From NCBI GenBank assembly GCA_900708905.1, contig CAADRB010000001.1:6441744-6505743 (forward strand): a DNA stretch of 64,000 nucleotides, written 5' to 3'. The notes beneath the pieces were generated by a model, which worked only from the letters and a program-made list of their open reading frames with translations, was not told the DNA's origin and did not search any database. Of this stretch, positions 1 to 13,530 are shown piece after piece (position 1 is the stretch's first letter; each line of letters opens with the position of its first letter). A program made the position numbers and the translations under genes. Source of the stretch: Hymenolepis diminuta (lineage: Eukaryota; Platyhelminthes; Cestoda; Cyclophyllidea; Hymenolepididae).

Positions 1-124
1 CTGCGATCTTTCTCTATGATGTACTGTGGGTTCGTCCTTTCTAAATACTCTTTCGTATAAAGTTACTACGTCTTTTCTAAAGGAACTTAGAAATTATTAT
101 CTTTCAATATGTAGTGATAATGTA

Positions 125-245
125 GAGGTCAAAATGCACGTCGACTAAATCAGAGGTCACATTCGGTGGTTAATTCTGGTCAAAAGAGAGGTTGCAGAAT
201 ATGAGCTTCCCGCGAGAGCGACCCCGAATCAATTGTAAGAAGTGT
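125..245 (+). repeat. tRNA-like SINE, partial diverged copy
   Basis: This is a partial copy lacking the head. It retains the family's middle and tail: a version of the GGTTAATTCTGGTCAAAA block followed by a GTAGAATnnGAG-like block. It was recognised by comparison with fuller copies at 2475, 5730 (reverse) and 32745. Confidence 0.45.
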
Positions 246-879
246 TATTGACACTTAACATGAGTAGAGGGTGTGCACCTTGGAAAGTTTCTCCTTTATT
301 GGGCTTGCGGGCTTCCGTCTAGTAACACATCAATCCGAGAATTTATGGTATTGTCTTTACTTGCTCTTTTGCCCTTCGAGATTCAGAATTCTCTATTTAC
401 TTTATTGGTGAGGTCTTTTGTTACAATCTGTCCCTTACTCTCCGTGTTGTGCTATTTTTCTCAACGCCCTTTAGTAAGTGAGAGAAAAATTGAGAATGTC
501 GTCTCAAATTGTGTCGCCGTTACATCATTACACGTGTGTTATGTTGTTGGTGTAATAGGTAACCAGTTATTTATCTACTTATGAAACATTTGTTTGAGGC
601 GTACTTGCTGGTTGACGGTAGAAATACCTACTATTCTCAATAACATCTAGAGGCTTTATATACGTATAGATGTAGTCATTTGAGTTTTTATTTGAAAATT
701 CCGTATTGGTAAAACTCTTCGTTGTTAGCTTAGAAGGCACTTCAAATTTTTGAAAGTCACTTTCACTCACCCATTCGGCAGTGCCTTTGCATGAAGCTTC
801 TCTGTCGAAGAGTGGTTATCAAATTCCTCAAGCTCATGAAGGAAGGTATTAAGAACATTTGACTTGGGTAGAGAGAGAG

Positions 880-1027
880 GGATGGTGAAGTCTCTGTTAT
901 GAGGCACTCACATTCTACCAACTTGTTGACCGGAATTAATCTATATGGTTTACCATCTACGTCATTGGGTGTTCACTGATGGACATTGGCCTCGTGACTA
1001 CTGACCTGGCAGACGTGCGCACTGGCC
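880..1027 (-). repeat. tRNA-like SINE copy, reverse orientation
   Basis: Read on the minus strand, this shows the family order: a short head, the CGTCTGCCAGGTCAG block, a CACGAG-type B-box region, the 'cacccaatgacgtagatgg' block, a GGTCAAC block and a tail containing GGTAGAATGTGAGTG. It matches the copies at 5730-5940 (same strand) and 32745-32950 (opposite strand). Confidence 0.6.
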
Positions 1028-2474
1028 TTTCTTATTCATATTATAACAAATTTACTATTTGATAGCTCTCAGTATAATATTTCCTGAGGGTTGGAGGAAG
1101 AAATTTGGGATATGTCAGTCTTAAGATCAATATTGCTGCATTGATTTAGTTGCGATTAGTTGCACTGTTTGTCCTTGAGATTTTTTGAGCGGGCTTTCAA
1201 GATAGATAGATGAAAATTGTATTTGATATTGGTTTTCATGGAGCGAAAGTTTGCATTCACTGGCACTTTCTGAATCTTCAAAAATGCGTATGATCGGCTG
1301 AAGAAAGATTGATGAAGACCATGTTTAAAAGATTGAGTAATAACACTAATGCCATTTTTAAAGCCACAGAGCTGTAAGCTAATTTAAGTTAACGAGATTT
1401 GATTGGTTATGGTTAGTCCTTAATACCAGAAGTGGAAATTAGTTAAGTCCTTATGCTTGTTTATGGCATTTAGAGCCAAGAAAAGTCTATATAATCATTC
1501 TATTATTGACAAACCTTAACTAGTTAGCAAGATTGATCACATTTCTCGGCTGGTCTAGATTAAATTCTAATTGGAGTTTTCTGGTGAAACTGGTGTGCAC
1601 AAATTATTTATCTTTTGTTGTTGTGTTTGCAACATTTAATTATAATTTGACCCGATTTTACGATTTACTATTTCAGGTTAAGTTCAGTTTAAGGTCACAA
1701 ATTTCTCTGTTCGGCTGAAAATATTGATAGTGGTGATTATTTAAGTGTCCTTAATTTCCAAGGTAACGTCTGGGGTTAAATATCCTCTTGATGTTAGAAG
1801 AAAAGAACCTTCTAAAAATTTTGATTTCGTCTACATGCACTGTATATCTGGGGCAATGACTTAATAGCCATTAATGAGAATGACCAAGTCCTTTTTGAAG
1901 TTTCTTAACAAGGAGGTCCTAGGATTTCTTCTGTCCGAGATAAGAGTTGAAGAGTGCTTCCCTTGAATAGTGAAATTGATATTCATCAGTGTACATCGAG
2001 TTATGTGGATGGCAACTGTACAGGCCAATTCTGGTCAACAAAAGGGGCGGTAGAATTCATCACTTGCACTTGTTTTAATGAATTTGGGAAAGTTATTTTT
2101 AAGAATCATGTTATTTAAAACTTTGTATTAGTGGTCGAGCGAATATGGAACCAAAATCCATCGATCCGTTTCAAACTATTTAAATGTGATTAATGAAAAT
2201 TTCTCATTTAGAAAGTCTCTAAGGCGTTTAAATGCACTTTTGTGCGGAAATGAGTATGGAAATTTTTAGTTTTAATTGCATTCACTTCATGTTCATTTGT
2301 ACTTTGAACAATCAGATCGATTAACTTAGTACGTCTTATATGGGAGTTAAGCATAGGGGTCTGGAAGTTTAGATTTTAGTTCTGTATAAAGATTCGAGTA
2401 CTTTTTTCTGGCATCTGAGAAGTAATTTAAGTTTTTTTTTACATTTGATGCTCTGATTTAATATGACTTTTATG

Positions 2475-2640
2475 CGTCAGTGGCGCAACAATTAACATGT
2501 TCCTCTGCTAAGACAGAGGTCACGAGGGTCAACGCCTCCAGTGTTTACGGAATGGTCAACGGCACTGGGTGTGGATAAAAGAGGGATGGTAGACTTCGAA
2601 TTTTCCACTAGGAAGATTGCAATGCAAAGTGAGTGTCAGA
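2475..2640 (+). repeat. tRNA-like SINE copy
   Basis: The head CAGTGGCGCAACAATTAAC resembles a polymerase III A box (TGGCNNAGTGG). About 40 bases later GAGGGTCAACGCC resembles a B box (GGTTCRANNCC). The family tail (AAAAGAGGGATGGTAGA) follows. This is consistent with a tRNA-derived SINE; it is too diverged to be a working tRNA. Confidence 0.6.
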
Positions 2641-3011
2641 AAACCTATCCTAAATGGGGTTCAAATAAGACTTGTATAATTAGAGTCGTGTACTGAGCGA
2701 GATTTTTAGGTATCGGTGATTTTCATTAGGTCATTTGAGAAGCCATTAGAATTTACGCATATATCGAATTATCTGATTTCTTAAAAATTTCGATTACATA
2801 GGGATGTAAGTAGTGGCAATTTGTAAACCTACAAATTTAGGGAGTAACGGAGAGGGTAAGTGTTTGGGTACTTGATCTTTGGGTCGGTAATTGTAGTTGT
2901 TTTGAGACGTTTCTGCAGTCTTCTGCTCTCTGATTACGTATTTCACGTCCCGATCATAAATTATTTAAAACAAGTGACTATATGTATTTTATATGGTGAT
3001 TTTATTTGCAG

Positions 3012-6000
3012 ACAAAGTGACGGCCTATCATCCAACACGTGCATCAATCCCCACCTCCGCCGAGGCTGCTGCTGCCAATAGGCATGGAGTGGGGAATAGC
3101 CTTCCCCTTTGTACCCAGTGTCGCCTTCCCGTAGAGGACAAGTACATGGTGCGGGTCCGAGGACGCTCCTTGCACGCCAATTGCGCTGTCTGCTCTATCT
3201 GCAACTGCAGCCTCAATGAATTCTGCTTCATCATGGAGGGCCGTCTCATCTGTCGACAGGACTACATCCGGTGAGAAAACTTAAATCAGTAGGCTATTCA
3301 GTAGTATATAATGGCCGTAATTCACATAGTACTTCATTATACGGGCTCAGAAGAGTTATCCGGGATTAAACTTATAAGATTAGTTGTTCATATCTCTTTA
3401 TTAAAAAGAGACATTGTATGCATTTTATTTCAACAGGTGATCCACAGCTACTGCAGAGGAAATAGGCCATTCAAATCAAAAATTTGTTTGGCTTCTTGAT
3501 CGATTTGTCTTAGTCATGAATTTGTGCAAGCTTTCTTCTTTGTTCTCCTTCGTATATGATGAATCATTGGAAGCTTTAGGATAAGAGAATGGGAAGAATT
3601 CATAGAAGTCCAAAAGGGGAAGTCTCATTTAAGCTTTCCTTGGGATTTTCCAGAGTAATCCACTAAGCTAACTCTACATATCATGGCTTTATGTGAGTGT
3701 AATTCGAAGATCAGTCTTCTTGCGATATTAATGAGAGTCTTAAATCTAGTATTATCGTCACAAGAGCGATCTCATTATTGTTACCCATATATGAGCAAGA
3801 ACAGTTACTTATCGGGGTAAGGTATCGAAACACGGCGAACTACACAACAGTCCAATAGGAGGAAAAATTGATTAGAAGCAAAGAATAAAGTTAGGGCATC
3901 GAAAGAGTCTCGCTCTATTTGATTCCAGTGAATTTGATTCTACCTTTTACTTAATTAATATGGTTCATATCCTAATTTTTCAAAGTTTAAATGTCAAGAT
4001 TTGACCCCTAAGATTTCTGAGTGAGGTCATGTGCGCGATCATACTACAATTTCTGTACAGGTACTGGTGCATCGAATGGTAGCCATTCGATCTGAAGGTC
4101 ATTTAACGTGTCGATTTTAAAAAAGTAAATTGACTGTGTTTGAGTATGAAACTACATGTTAAAATAACATGATTAGATAACCGCACGGGTGCGTTATAAA
4201 AAAAATAAATTACAGAGAGGGCTTACACAGGTACAGCTTAAAACTTTTAGCTATTCCATCTCCTCTATGTTACAACTGTAAGTTGCTGAGTATCAGACTA
4301 AATCATTTTGCCCTAACCGCCGAAAGAAAAATTGATTGATGTGGCAAGACTGATTATCCCGATTAAAAGTCAGTCACAATAAGCACCGAATATCGGATCA
4401 TGAAGTTTGAATTTTTGAATGTAAGCCACCTATTTATTAAGTATTTTACAACAGTAATCAGAAAATCGAATGGAGACTCTTTGAAACCTCGACGGTGCTC
4501 TCTGTGCATCTCTTTGATCTCCTTCCCCGAACAGAAAAGCTGATGTAAATAGTATAATTAGGTATCTTTTAATTTTTTTGATAAACTACTCTTTTAATGT
4601 CAAACAGAACGCACGATAACCGCAATACGCAGCAAAATTGAATAATTTATGTTTGTAATGATTTGTACGTTACTTAACGATTTTGAATCCCCATATGCAT
4701 TGACCTATCTGTTCTGACCTTGTTGGTTGACCTCTCCCGGTTAATGGGGAGTGTAATTATGACTAGGAATCTTCGTCTACCTTGTGGTCCTCTTTGGGTC
4801 ATCTCGAACAAGTCAGTTCTACAATTTATTCACTTATTTTTAATTTGGTTTGCTCCGTTTGTTGAATTCATCCAGCTAGTAGAATTTATTTTAAAGGTTA
4901 AAGAACTCTACTGTTGTTGCGTTTTCTGGGAAATATTCGTTAGTAGTTTGTCCTTTATCTCTTTTAAGAGCACCAAAGTCCTTTTATTACGTTCTCGATC
5001 TTATAGTTAAATATATTTCCTGCCTCACTAACCATTATCGGTACATGGTTTTATTTTATTTATAAAGTTAACGTACATTGCATCAGTCGAACAAGCTAAT
5101 CTAGCGCGCTCTGTTAAACTAAAATCATGTTAGTATTATCTTGCTATCTTGGCCATTAGAGGAAAGAACCTCACTAGCTTATAGCAACTAACGGCTCCAT
5201 AATTCCTACGATGGAAATGTCGCTGTCACCCCAACTTTAGAATTTGATAAGTTCGCGAGTACCCTTTCTTTCGTCATCAGATGAATTTGAACTGTGAAGT
5301 TAAGGAAATATAATTTTACCCACCTTCCTTGAAGACAAATCACCAACCCGACGCTCTGAAAATGTAAAGGGATGTCGTTTTTAATGACAAAGAGGTTCCG
5401 ACCACAACTGAAATTGTGCGAAAATCTTTATNNNNNNNNNNNNNNNNNNNNNNNNNNNNNNNNNNNNNNNNNNNNNNNNNNNNNNCAGATTTGTCTTTCA
5501 TTTCCCCTCACTGTTGTTTTGGAAACTATGTACTTCAAGTCTAAATTGTGTCATAAATACGAAATTTAGTGTAAATTGACCGAATGAAATAACTAAAAGT
5601 CGGGCGCGCTGTACCATAGCTATATGGACTTTAATTTGGGGAAGGTGGAGATAATTTGGTCTATGGAATCAAGGATTTGTCTCTTGTTTATTACTCAGTT
5701 CAAATTGTTGCATTCTCCAAGCCTACTAACAGGATTACTCGCGACACTTGACTGGAGTAGAAAGGAGATATCCTGGACGTAATCTTACGAGACACTCAAC
5801 TTCTACCATCCCTCTTTTTGGTCATAATTAACCAATAGAGTTGGCCACTCGCATCACTGGATGTGTACCGACAGGCAATGATCTCGTAAACTCTGACTTG
5901 GCAGACGCCCACGTTGACTACTGCGCCACCGGCACTCACATCGGCGAACTTGTTTTAATTTCGGCTGGTTTTTTTGTCTAGATCATCCATCTTCTTCCTT

Positions 6001-7966
6001 CTCAAAAGTCTCTTATATGAACTAGTATCGCTTTTAATATCCTCCGTATTGAGGATGACGTTCTGATAGAAGACGATTTAGTTCCTTTCTTATGAGACTT
6101 GAAGCCTGTAGAAAGTTTGGTATATTTGCAATATATGCAATACTTCTGCTATTTACCAGCCGTTTAATATGCTTACAGTTATGAAATGTTCTTCTCCCGA
6201 ATCTATTCAAACGCAGTTATGACTCTTGTTCTCTCATCTTTTAGGCTCTACGCTGTCAAATGCGCAGCCTGCAAGATGCCAATGTTGATGCATGAGTTGT
6301 GTATGCGAACAAGTCCGAACGAAGTCTATCACGTCAATTGTTTCCGGTGTTCTATGTGTGGTGAACAACTCCCTGTGGGTGCCGAGTACGCCCGTGATCC
6401 TTCCACCAACGCTCCTATCTGCAGGAAAAATTGTGTTCCTCGCTCTTCTTCCTCCTCCATGGCTGGAAATGGAGGAGGCACCACAAGTGAGTCGGTTACT
6501 CCCTCAGCAGCACACCTCCCTCATCAAATTTACAACTCAGGCAAACGCGGTCGAACCACCCTCAGTGCGAAACAACGTGCCCGACTTGAACAGGTGTTCG
6601 AAACTAATCCAAGACCAAACACTAAGGTGCGAGAAGCCCTGGCAGTGGAGCTAGGCCTCCCAGTGAGGGTTGTTCAAGTGTGGTTCCAAAATCAAAGAGC
6701 GAGGGAGAAGGCACTTTCGGCGAAATCTGTTAGTTCAGCTTCTCCCGCAGTTGCTCTCACCAATGTGAATAATGCAACCGTCTCCATCCCCACCAATATT
6801 AATTCAATGTCTGCCATTAATGCTGTTGCTACTCCCAGTTTGCCGACCAGCTCGTTTGGATCTCCCGTAATTGGTAAGTGAATGATTGGTTGAAATTTCA
6901 GTTTAATCGTCCATAACATTGGGCAACAAATTAATAAATCTGATTGACTTATAGCCATCTCAGGCCATAAAGAAAAGGGGGAGACAAGCTGGATAGTTTA
7001 TTCAAAGGCTTAAGAATTATATGCTAATATGGAGGGTTGTTGACATGTTCGCATTCCATTGGAAATATCCACAAACGTAACAATTTTACTCACTGGAATT
7101 CAATTCATTTGATTATGATGTGTCTTAGTATTTATAATTGTTATCCATGGTAATGAAAAACGTTCATATTTTAATCATGGGAAGGCATCTGTATAGGGAG
7201 AAGAGTAAGTTAGTCCGACACGGTATGCAAAGGTGGGAAGGGGGGGGAGGTCGTGAAGAAAAGGATAGTGAAGTTGGGGCGTCAGTATTAGTGAATCATT
7301 GTCCGTGACAATTTAAAAATTTGGCCTTGGGAAAGCATCTGAATATAGGCAACAGCAAAGTAGGTCAATAGGGGATGAAACGGGGGGATGGGTAGGTGTT
7401 GAAAATGCATTAGGTCATTAGGAGTCTTAATTTTATTGAATTATGGATGCTTTAAGTTGTTCTCTCTCTTAAATAGATCATAATTCGCTTTGTAATTGCC
7501 CAATATTCCAAAGTAACAGTTTCTTTATTTAATTTTTAATTTTCCATATGAGTTCAAATTTACGGTCTGTATAGCTTATTGATCAGTTGATATAACTGAG
7601 TGTTTGACCTTGCCACTTCGATTCAACTATATTTTGTTTAAGTCTAAAGCAGATACATCTAATTAGTTGAGGTTGTAGAATGAGGGTTTCTAATAAAAGC
7701 GTCTTCAGGATACTTTCTACTAAGTCAAGTGTTGTGAGCATTTCTAATTAGCATGAGGAAATTTTTTTGGTTTTATCTGTTTCCACAGTTATGGATTCTC
7801 TGAACTAGATCTTAAATCGTTACCCAAAGGTTCTTCAAAATATACTGTTTGATTTTCGTTTCATATTTCAGTAAGACCATCACAATATCGACCAGGAATG
7901 AAGAAGACCCAACTCCACCAATGGCTTGATCTCAATACTCTCAGTGAGGATCTCTTCCAGGACTAA
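3012..7966 (+). CDS. LMX1: LMX1-class LIM homeobox transcription factor (5' end missing)
   Basis: This nuclear DNA-binding regulator probably acts in neuronal specification. The model is join(3012..3270, 6245..6873, 7872..7966). All junctions are GT-AG and phases match. The first exon enters in mid-codon, so upstream coding sequence exists. Exon one holds LIM1 with the Cys/His/Asp zinc ligands ending CRQD. Exon two holds LIM2 (from KCAACKMPM) and, at about 6543-6722, a homeodomain with KVREALAVELGL and VRVVQVWFQNQRAR, which is the LMX1 hallmark; Lim1/5, Lhx2/9 and Lhx6/8 differ there. Ser/Asn/Thr-rich linkers flank it. The last exon adds about 31 residues ending LSEDLFQD. In LIM2 the final ligand spacing is unusual (CRKNC). 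An ATG at 2993 is in frame with exon one, but the TTATTTGCAG acceptor at 3011 makes it less likely to be the start. Confidence 0.88.
4318..4420 (+). repeat. Family-2 interspersed repeat fragment
   Basis: This intronic stretch contains TTGATGTGGCAAGACTGA, then a GATTA-containing segment, then an ATCATGAAGTTTGAATTTT tail. The same order occurs at 29765-29945. Diverged copies occur elsewhere in the window. Confidence 0.4.
5432..5485. other. Assembly gap (54 N)
   Basis: There are 54 undetermined bases inside the first visible intron of the LMX1-class gene. No coding exon is expected there, because the exon phases on either side already match. The printed length may not be the true gap length. 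Confidence 0.99.
5730..5940 (-). repeat. tRNA-like SINE, one of the best-preserved copies
   Basis: On the minus strand the head GGTGGCGCAGTAGTCAACGT is a good polymerase III A-box match. The CGTCTGCCAAGTCAGAG block follows, then a weak B-box region, ACACATCCAGTGATGCGAG, GGTTAATTATGACCAAAAAG and AGGGATGGTAGAAGTTGAG. It lies in the LMX1 intron. Confidence 0.65.
7155..7410 (+). repeat. Two adjacent copies of a short repeat (family 4)
   Basis: Two neighbouring segments, about 7170-7255 and 7320-7400, share the pattern 'GGGAAGGCATCT, ATA, GGGAGAAGAGTAAGTTAGTCC, then a G-rich stretch'. A third copy lies at 12232-12330. They lie in the last LMX1 intron. Their origin was not recognised. Confidence 0.4.
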
Positions 7967-10900
7967 ATTTCTCTCACCCTGTCTTCTTCTTTCCGTCCCC
8001 TTTAAGATTGCATTTACTCCCAGCAATTTGCCCCTTCCTTTTTATACTCCTGTCTCCTCGAATTTTACTGTACTATCTCTAATCTTACCTTTTACGACCA
8101 ACAACAGCATATCTACTCTACCTACTAATATCAAAATTAGTAGTTTTAACATAAAAAGCTTTTCTCCGTTTATTCTCTACCACGAACTCTCCCTCTTCCA
8201 CTTGTATATACAAACAGAGATTGCTTTTATCTATACAAAAGAACTACTCGTATCCGCTCATTGCTCGCGGTTTATCGGTATTTGGTTAAGAAAAGAAAGA
8301 ATGCATGAGTTTCTCTCGAGGCGCGAATTGTTTTAATCTTTTTTGGAGAGGGGTTACTTTACAATAGCAAAGGTAGTGCCTATGAGTGTTTTTAATTGAG
8401 AGTTTTGTGAGAGAACCTGAGTTTGTGTTAATTAAATACCGAGTTTAGATTTCACCGCTCACTTGAGATGTTCTCACGAAATTATGCTGCAGTTGTTGAA
8501 GGAGCCAAATCGGTAATTAAATTCGCTGTGTGATTGTTTAGGTCAATTTTCCGGTGTTTTTTAATTACACTGGAGGTGTTTAATTGTGAATGACAGCAGT
8601 TCATAAGAAATCTCTACTACGACAAATAAACAATCTACAGCGATGTATTGGGTTTGGAACAGCCAGTCAATCCTTAAAATTGAGCAATTTGAGATGTGTT
8701 TTCTGACGTCGGATGAAATATTTGTAAATTTACGTTCAAGAAATTAAGAAATTTTTTATAGGAAGTGGAATGAAGTCATTGTGACTGATGAGGTGAATGC
8801 TCACCAAATTGACCAATAGCGAACAGGAGGAGGCTACTACACACAATTTTAAAAATGTATTAAGAACGAAAATGGGGTGTATGAGGCCTTAAACTGACCA
8901 AGAGTGAGCTTGAGGAAATAATTACGCCAATATGTGGATAATTGTTGGCATGACTTAACAGTTAGTGGAAGTTAATGTCTTGGGAAAAATGTGATCATAC
9001 GCTGATGACACTATCATTATTGACCTGATGGAGCATGGTATGAAATTGACAGATTTGAGATTGCTGATTAGGTCCGCAATAAATCATTGATTTAAATGAT
9101 ATAACTGAAAACAGTTATTTGACCAAAAAAGATTTTAAGTAAATGCTTTTATTTTGTTATACTGCTCATTTTCGATTGGATACAGATACGAACAACTTAT
9201 AATGGAACATCTTTTGGAGCAACTCCCACTGCATCATTATAGGTAGTAGGAAATATTTAATTCCCTCAATCATAAGGGTCCTTATGAATGCTCATTAAAG
9301 GAATGGAAAGGAGGATGTCACTTTAAAGGAATAGTTATCAGCAGCTTTGAGAGACATTAATGAGTAATATATTTTCTTCGGATATGAAATGCCTTTAATT
9401 AATTGCCATGAGCTGTCAATATGAAGGAGAAAGCCGTTTGTTGTATACATTTACAATATATCCGATAGCTTTATTAATTAATTCTTCATTATTTCTCACC
9501 TCTAATCAATTATAGATCTATTATTTGACTATTTACAATATGTATCTTAATAACCGGTTGAGGATAATTACGGATGGACCCCAATATTTAAGTTCCAAGA
9601 TTATGGTTTAGTTAACAATTAAATGTATTTACGAATAGAGATAAACTAGTGCATACCAAAATAAATATTTCCAAGAAGAAAGAAACCAAGTCGACCAATC
9701 TAAATGCATCATGTCAACAGAAATAAGCGGCGTTTATATGACACCATTAAATACAAAATGAGCCGATGAGTTGGATTAGTCTTCAAATAGCATAATTGAA
9801 AGTCATCCCTCATTTTCACAGCTATAATTCAGTATTTTCATCAATAATAGTACTCTCGGTCTTTTTCAAATGGGATGTATTCAACCAACTTTCATGAATG
9901 TTTGTTCCGGGCAACAGAAATTAATAATTTTGCATAATCTAATTATTATAACCTGTTTGGCTATTGTTGTTTAGAGACTACAAACATTTTCAACAAGATA
10001 AGAAGAATGAAAGGCTTAAAACTGGTACAATCCCTTGGGATTAAGTTATTTTCCAAATAGAATCAAATTTCACACCTTTATCCAAGAGACCAATCAGGGG
10101 CGTCTGAATCTCTCCAATTTAACCAATCAGTACTCAATGCGTAAGCGTCTTTTCGCATATGCAAATGATGCCTATTTATGATGAATTTCTTTCATATTTT
10201 TAGTTTTAGCTAAGAACAAATATGGAAACAAACAGTAATTAGATGTTATTTTTTTATTTTGGATGAATTAGGGTGATGAGAATCTGGTTGCTAACTTTAT
10301 GAGGACGAAACTTCAAATATCCTTGGGCGACATTTACCATCTCACAGAAGACATATTGGTTTTTCGCTTGAGTGATTCGAGTATTAATGAAGTAAAAGAA
10401 TCATATTAAAGGAAAGTTGTATTTTTTATTAATCATTTTTATACAAAATAAAATGCTCGGTAATGAATGAAGGGATTAGATTAATATTAATGCTAAATAA
10501 CTATGGAAATCAAATGCTATTCTCTTACTACTGAGTATAATTTTCTCTAGAAACGAAAAAATGATGTAATCGTAGATTGGTTTAATCAGCATATTTGATT
10601 TTGGAGGACAATGCGAGGACTCGTTATGAAGGCTGGTCCAATAATCATGGGCTTACATAATTTACCTGTAGTAGAGCTACACAATTTTGTACTGAAGTTT
10701 GTACATTTAGGCTATTTACATTGAAAACTTACTCAGAGAATCCTGCTTGTAAGATATCAATGAAGTGGTTTGCTTCTTTGTAGCTACCGCATGAAAACTG
10801 GAAGGAACTCCATGTATCCCAAAAATGTATTAGTGAGAATCTCCCCCTAAAATAGTTGCCGTAATCCGTTGCACGGTTGGAAATAGCTGTAAAAAATAGC

Positions 10901-12231
10901 TAGAAATAAAAAGGTGATTTTTTCTCAAAAAGAGAAATTTGACGTATTATTTGAAATTCTAAAAACCTTCGATTTTCTTAAATCATTCGCCACTCTATAA
11001 TAGAACCGGCGGCCTTAGATTCTGCACAGAAGTTCTTGACGGTCTTGGCGTCGATGGGAGCATATAATGACCCATCATTTCATCTGCACTTAAACAACGG
11101 AGTCATAAATTTTTTTAATGTGCTGATAGATTAACACGTTCTTGAGCTCCTAAAAGGCAGGAGATATTTAAGTGGATAGTAAGTGGAAAAATGGGAAATT
11201 ATTGGCAACCTGTTTAACCAATAGTTGCTGCTCTAACGAAATTTTTTCCCCGGTGTGAGCGTAGAAATCCGATAATCAGCAACCCAGTGCACGAGGGTAG
11301 AAGAATGCTAACTCCGCTCAAATGCTTGGAAAACATTTGGTTTAACTTTCTAACAAATGAGTAAAATGGCTCATTGACAATGTTGTCAAAATTGAGTACA
11401 CTTGACTAACACAGTTCCATAATTAAGTGAAATATAGAACCGGAGTATCGAACGTTATTTTGAGAGGGTGAGACTGCATGATAGAATGGTGGAGAGAGTT
11501 GTCTTCAAAACGAGGCGTGAATTGGCCAGTCAGGCGTCTGATATCTGGGGCTGGAGGGGACCGAAGGCGGCTGGGATCATATTTCCTCCACTGCATCGTG
11601 TCTAGTCCAAGAGCAGCTTACCCAACCTAGATATTTAGCCCCACCCTATCCAAATTACTCCTACACCTTTGTGTGCTCCTATCTCGTCTCTTTTGTCGCT
11701 TTATGTGCGTCTGCTCTTCTAAAATAACACCTCTAGATGAAAGAGACGGCACCGTCCTTGATTTCACTTTTATTTTAAAGAATTACCAAAGTACTTCAAT
11801 TAATACAATCTGAATTAATTTGCTCCAACTTTAACACGTTATGAATTATGGCATATTTCATGAAACGCCATATTTTGGGATTCTACCTTTCCGTAATAAT
11901 AATGCCAGTCAGCACTTAATTATTCCTTAATGAGATATTCCATTTAAAACCTTACGTTAATTTGGCTATTCCGCAAAGGGACTTGCCACCAAGAGCAGCG
12001 ATTTCTGATTTGAAGAAATGTCAGGTTTTGGAACAAAATGGTAAATTATATCCTCAAAATATATGGAGGGAGCACTGAAAAATTTAATGACAGTGAAAAT
12101 GGGATTATTACAAACAATCCTGGTATCTCCAATAAACGCATTTCCCTCTAGACATTCTACAGCCCACTGTAGCTCTTAATACCATCATCGCATTACTGAT
12201 CAAGCAGTTGTTACTTATGGCAATGCAAAAT

Positions 12232-12330
12232 ATTTCAAGTCTTAATCATGGAAAATCATCTAAATGCAGGGAAGGGCAAACTGGTCCGGTGAGGTTTGAA
12301 TAGGAAACGAAGTCAGGATATCAAGAGCCC
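12232..12330 (+). repeat. Third copy of family-4 repeat
   Basis: Contains 'TCTTAATCATGGAAAATCATCT', here split as TCTTAATCATGG and AAAATCATCT, followed by GGGAAGGGCAAACTGGTCC. This parallels the copies at 7170-7255 and 7320-7400. Intergenic. Confidence 0.4.
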
Positions 12331-13454
12331 AACGTTCACTTAGTTGTACCATATTCCCATCGAAACATAGTTTAATGCTTAATACTCTAATTGTATAATT
12401 ATTTGACTCCAGATTCAAGAGGGACATTTTGACCTCGATGCTCAGAGCTTATTTGATCGGTTGGATGGTCATGGCATTTCAATTTATTTATACTTTGTTA
12501 CAGCCAAGAATAGGTAAACGAGTCTAGGAATAATATTTTAACATAGCAGAGCTCACTAAAATTCACGCCTGGTAAACATAAAAAAATTTTAAAAAATTTT
12601 TGAAATAATGCCAAAGATTTCATTGACTCAACCATACAGATCAAATCACTTAATTTTCCGCGCTATCTTGATACCTTCTCTTAATTAGAAGCGAATCCAA
12701 AATCCAGGCTTCTTTTATGTAATCTGATACAGTCGGTCAGTAAAGTTTGTTGCTACGACAGCAATCATTCTTTGTCATCTGTCACCTTTTGTGTCTGAAA
12801 GTGACAAAGTCGAGAAGGATAATTGATTTCAAACTGAATTACAATCGAATTTGACAATTGTAATAAACTTCAATTGCTTATTTACTAGGAGTATGAAAAT
12901 TTTGACTTTAATTTATGCTAAAAGCAGTTACATAGTTATGTCACTTGATTATATCCAAATAATGCCTAAACCCATAAATAGCAGTAGAGAGAAAAATTGA
13001 AATCCTAGAAAAGACACAAGATCATTCTCTTATATTATTACTGGTCTGTCCATGATCGTTGAATGAGTCATATCTTTCACCTCGGAATTCTTATTGATCT
13101 TTTCCCTGGTTAGTTGGATTCATTGAATAATGGTAGTGACTGGCTGGCCTTTTAAACCTCACAAGGCCGTAGGAGAACCATCCTGATAAGAGAAGTCGAA
13201 TTTTAAATGAGAATCAAGACAAGACAAAGCATCTTTATTTCCAAGATGCCGTTTAAGACAAAGGATAAATGTTGATAAATACAGGATTATTTGATCTCTA
13301 TATAGTAGTGGCAGTAAGGAACATTTTTACGATTTTTCATTGTGGGATAGTGACTGATATCGGTTTTCATTGAATTAAATGTTAAAAGGGGAGGGAATCT
13401 AAAAAACGTTGGGAGAGTAAATTCAATGTATAAAAAAGTCTTAACACATTTAAT

Positions 13455-13530
13455 TTTATTAGATTCGGGTTGTACAATTTTTGCTAAATGGGTAGCTCAT
13501 GTTTCAAAATTCAATTTTCATAATTTGTCA
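13455..13530 (-). repeat. Family-2 repeat fragment, reverse orientation
   Basis: The segment reads GATTCGGGTTGTACAATTTT on the plus strand, followed by a TAAATGG stretch and a TTCAAAATTCAATTTTCA block. This parallels about 61025-61090, where the same two blocks occur in the same order. Confidence 0.4.

Larger units (their letters stand above)
1..3011. other. Upstream flank or intron of the LMX1-class gene
   Basis: No convincing coding exon was found here. The first recognisable LMX1 exon starts at 3012 behind a splice acceptor, so this stretch is either an intron of that gene or its upstream flank. The first coding exon, carrying the true start and any N-terminal leader, was not recognised. 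The stretch carries several diverged copies of the tRNA-like SINE described separately (about 125-245, 880-1027, 1985-2070 and 2475-2640). Otherwise it is AT-rich sequence in which I see nothing specific. Confidence 0.5.

Noticed and set aside
7926..8336. 136-codon plus-strand frame after the LMX1 stop
   Set aside because: It overlaps the last LMX1 exon in another frame and is a pyrimidine-rich, low-complexity frame in the probable 3' untranslated region.
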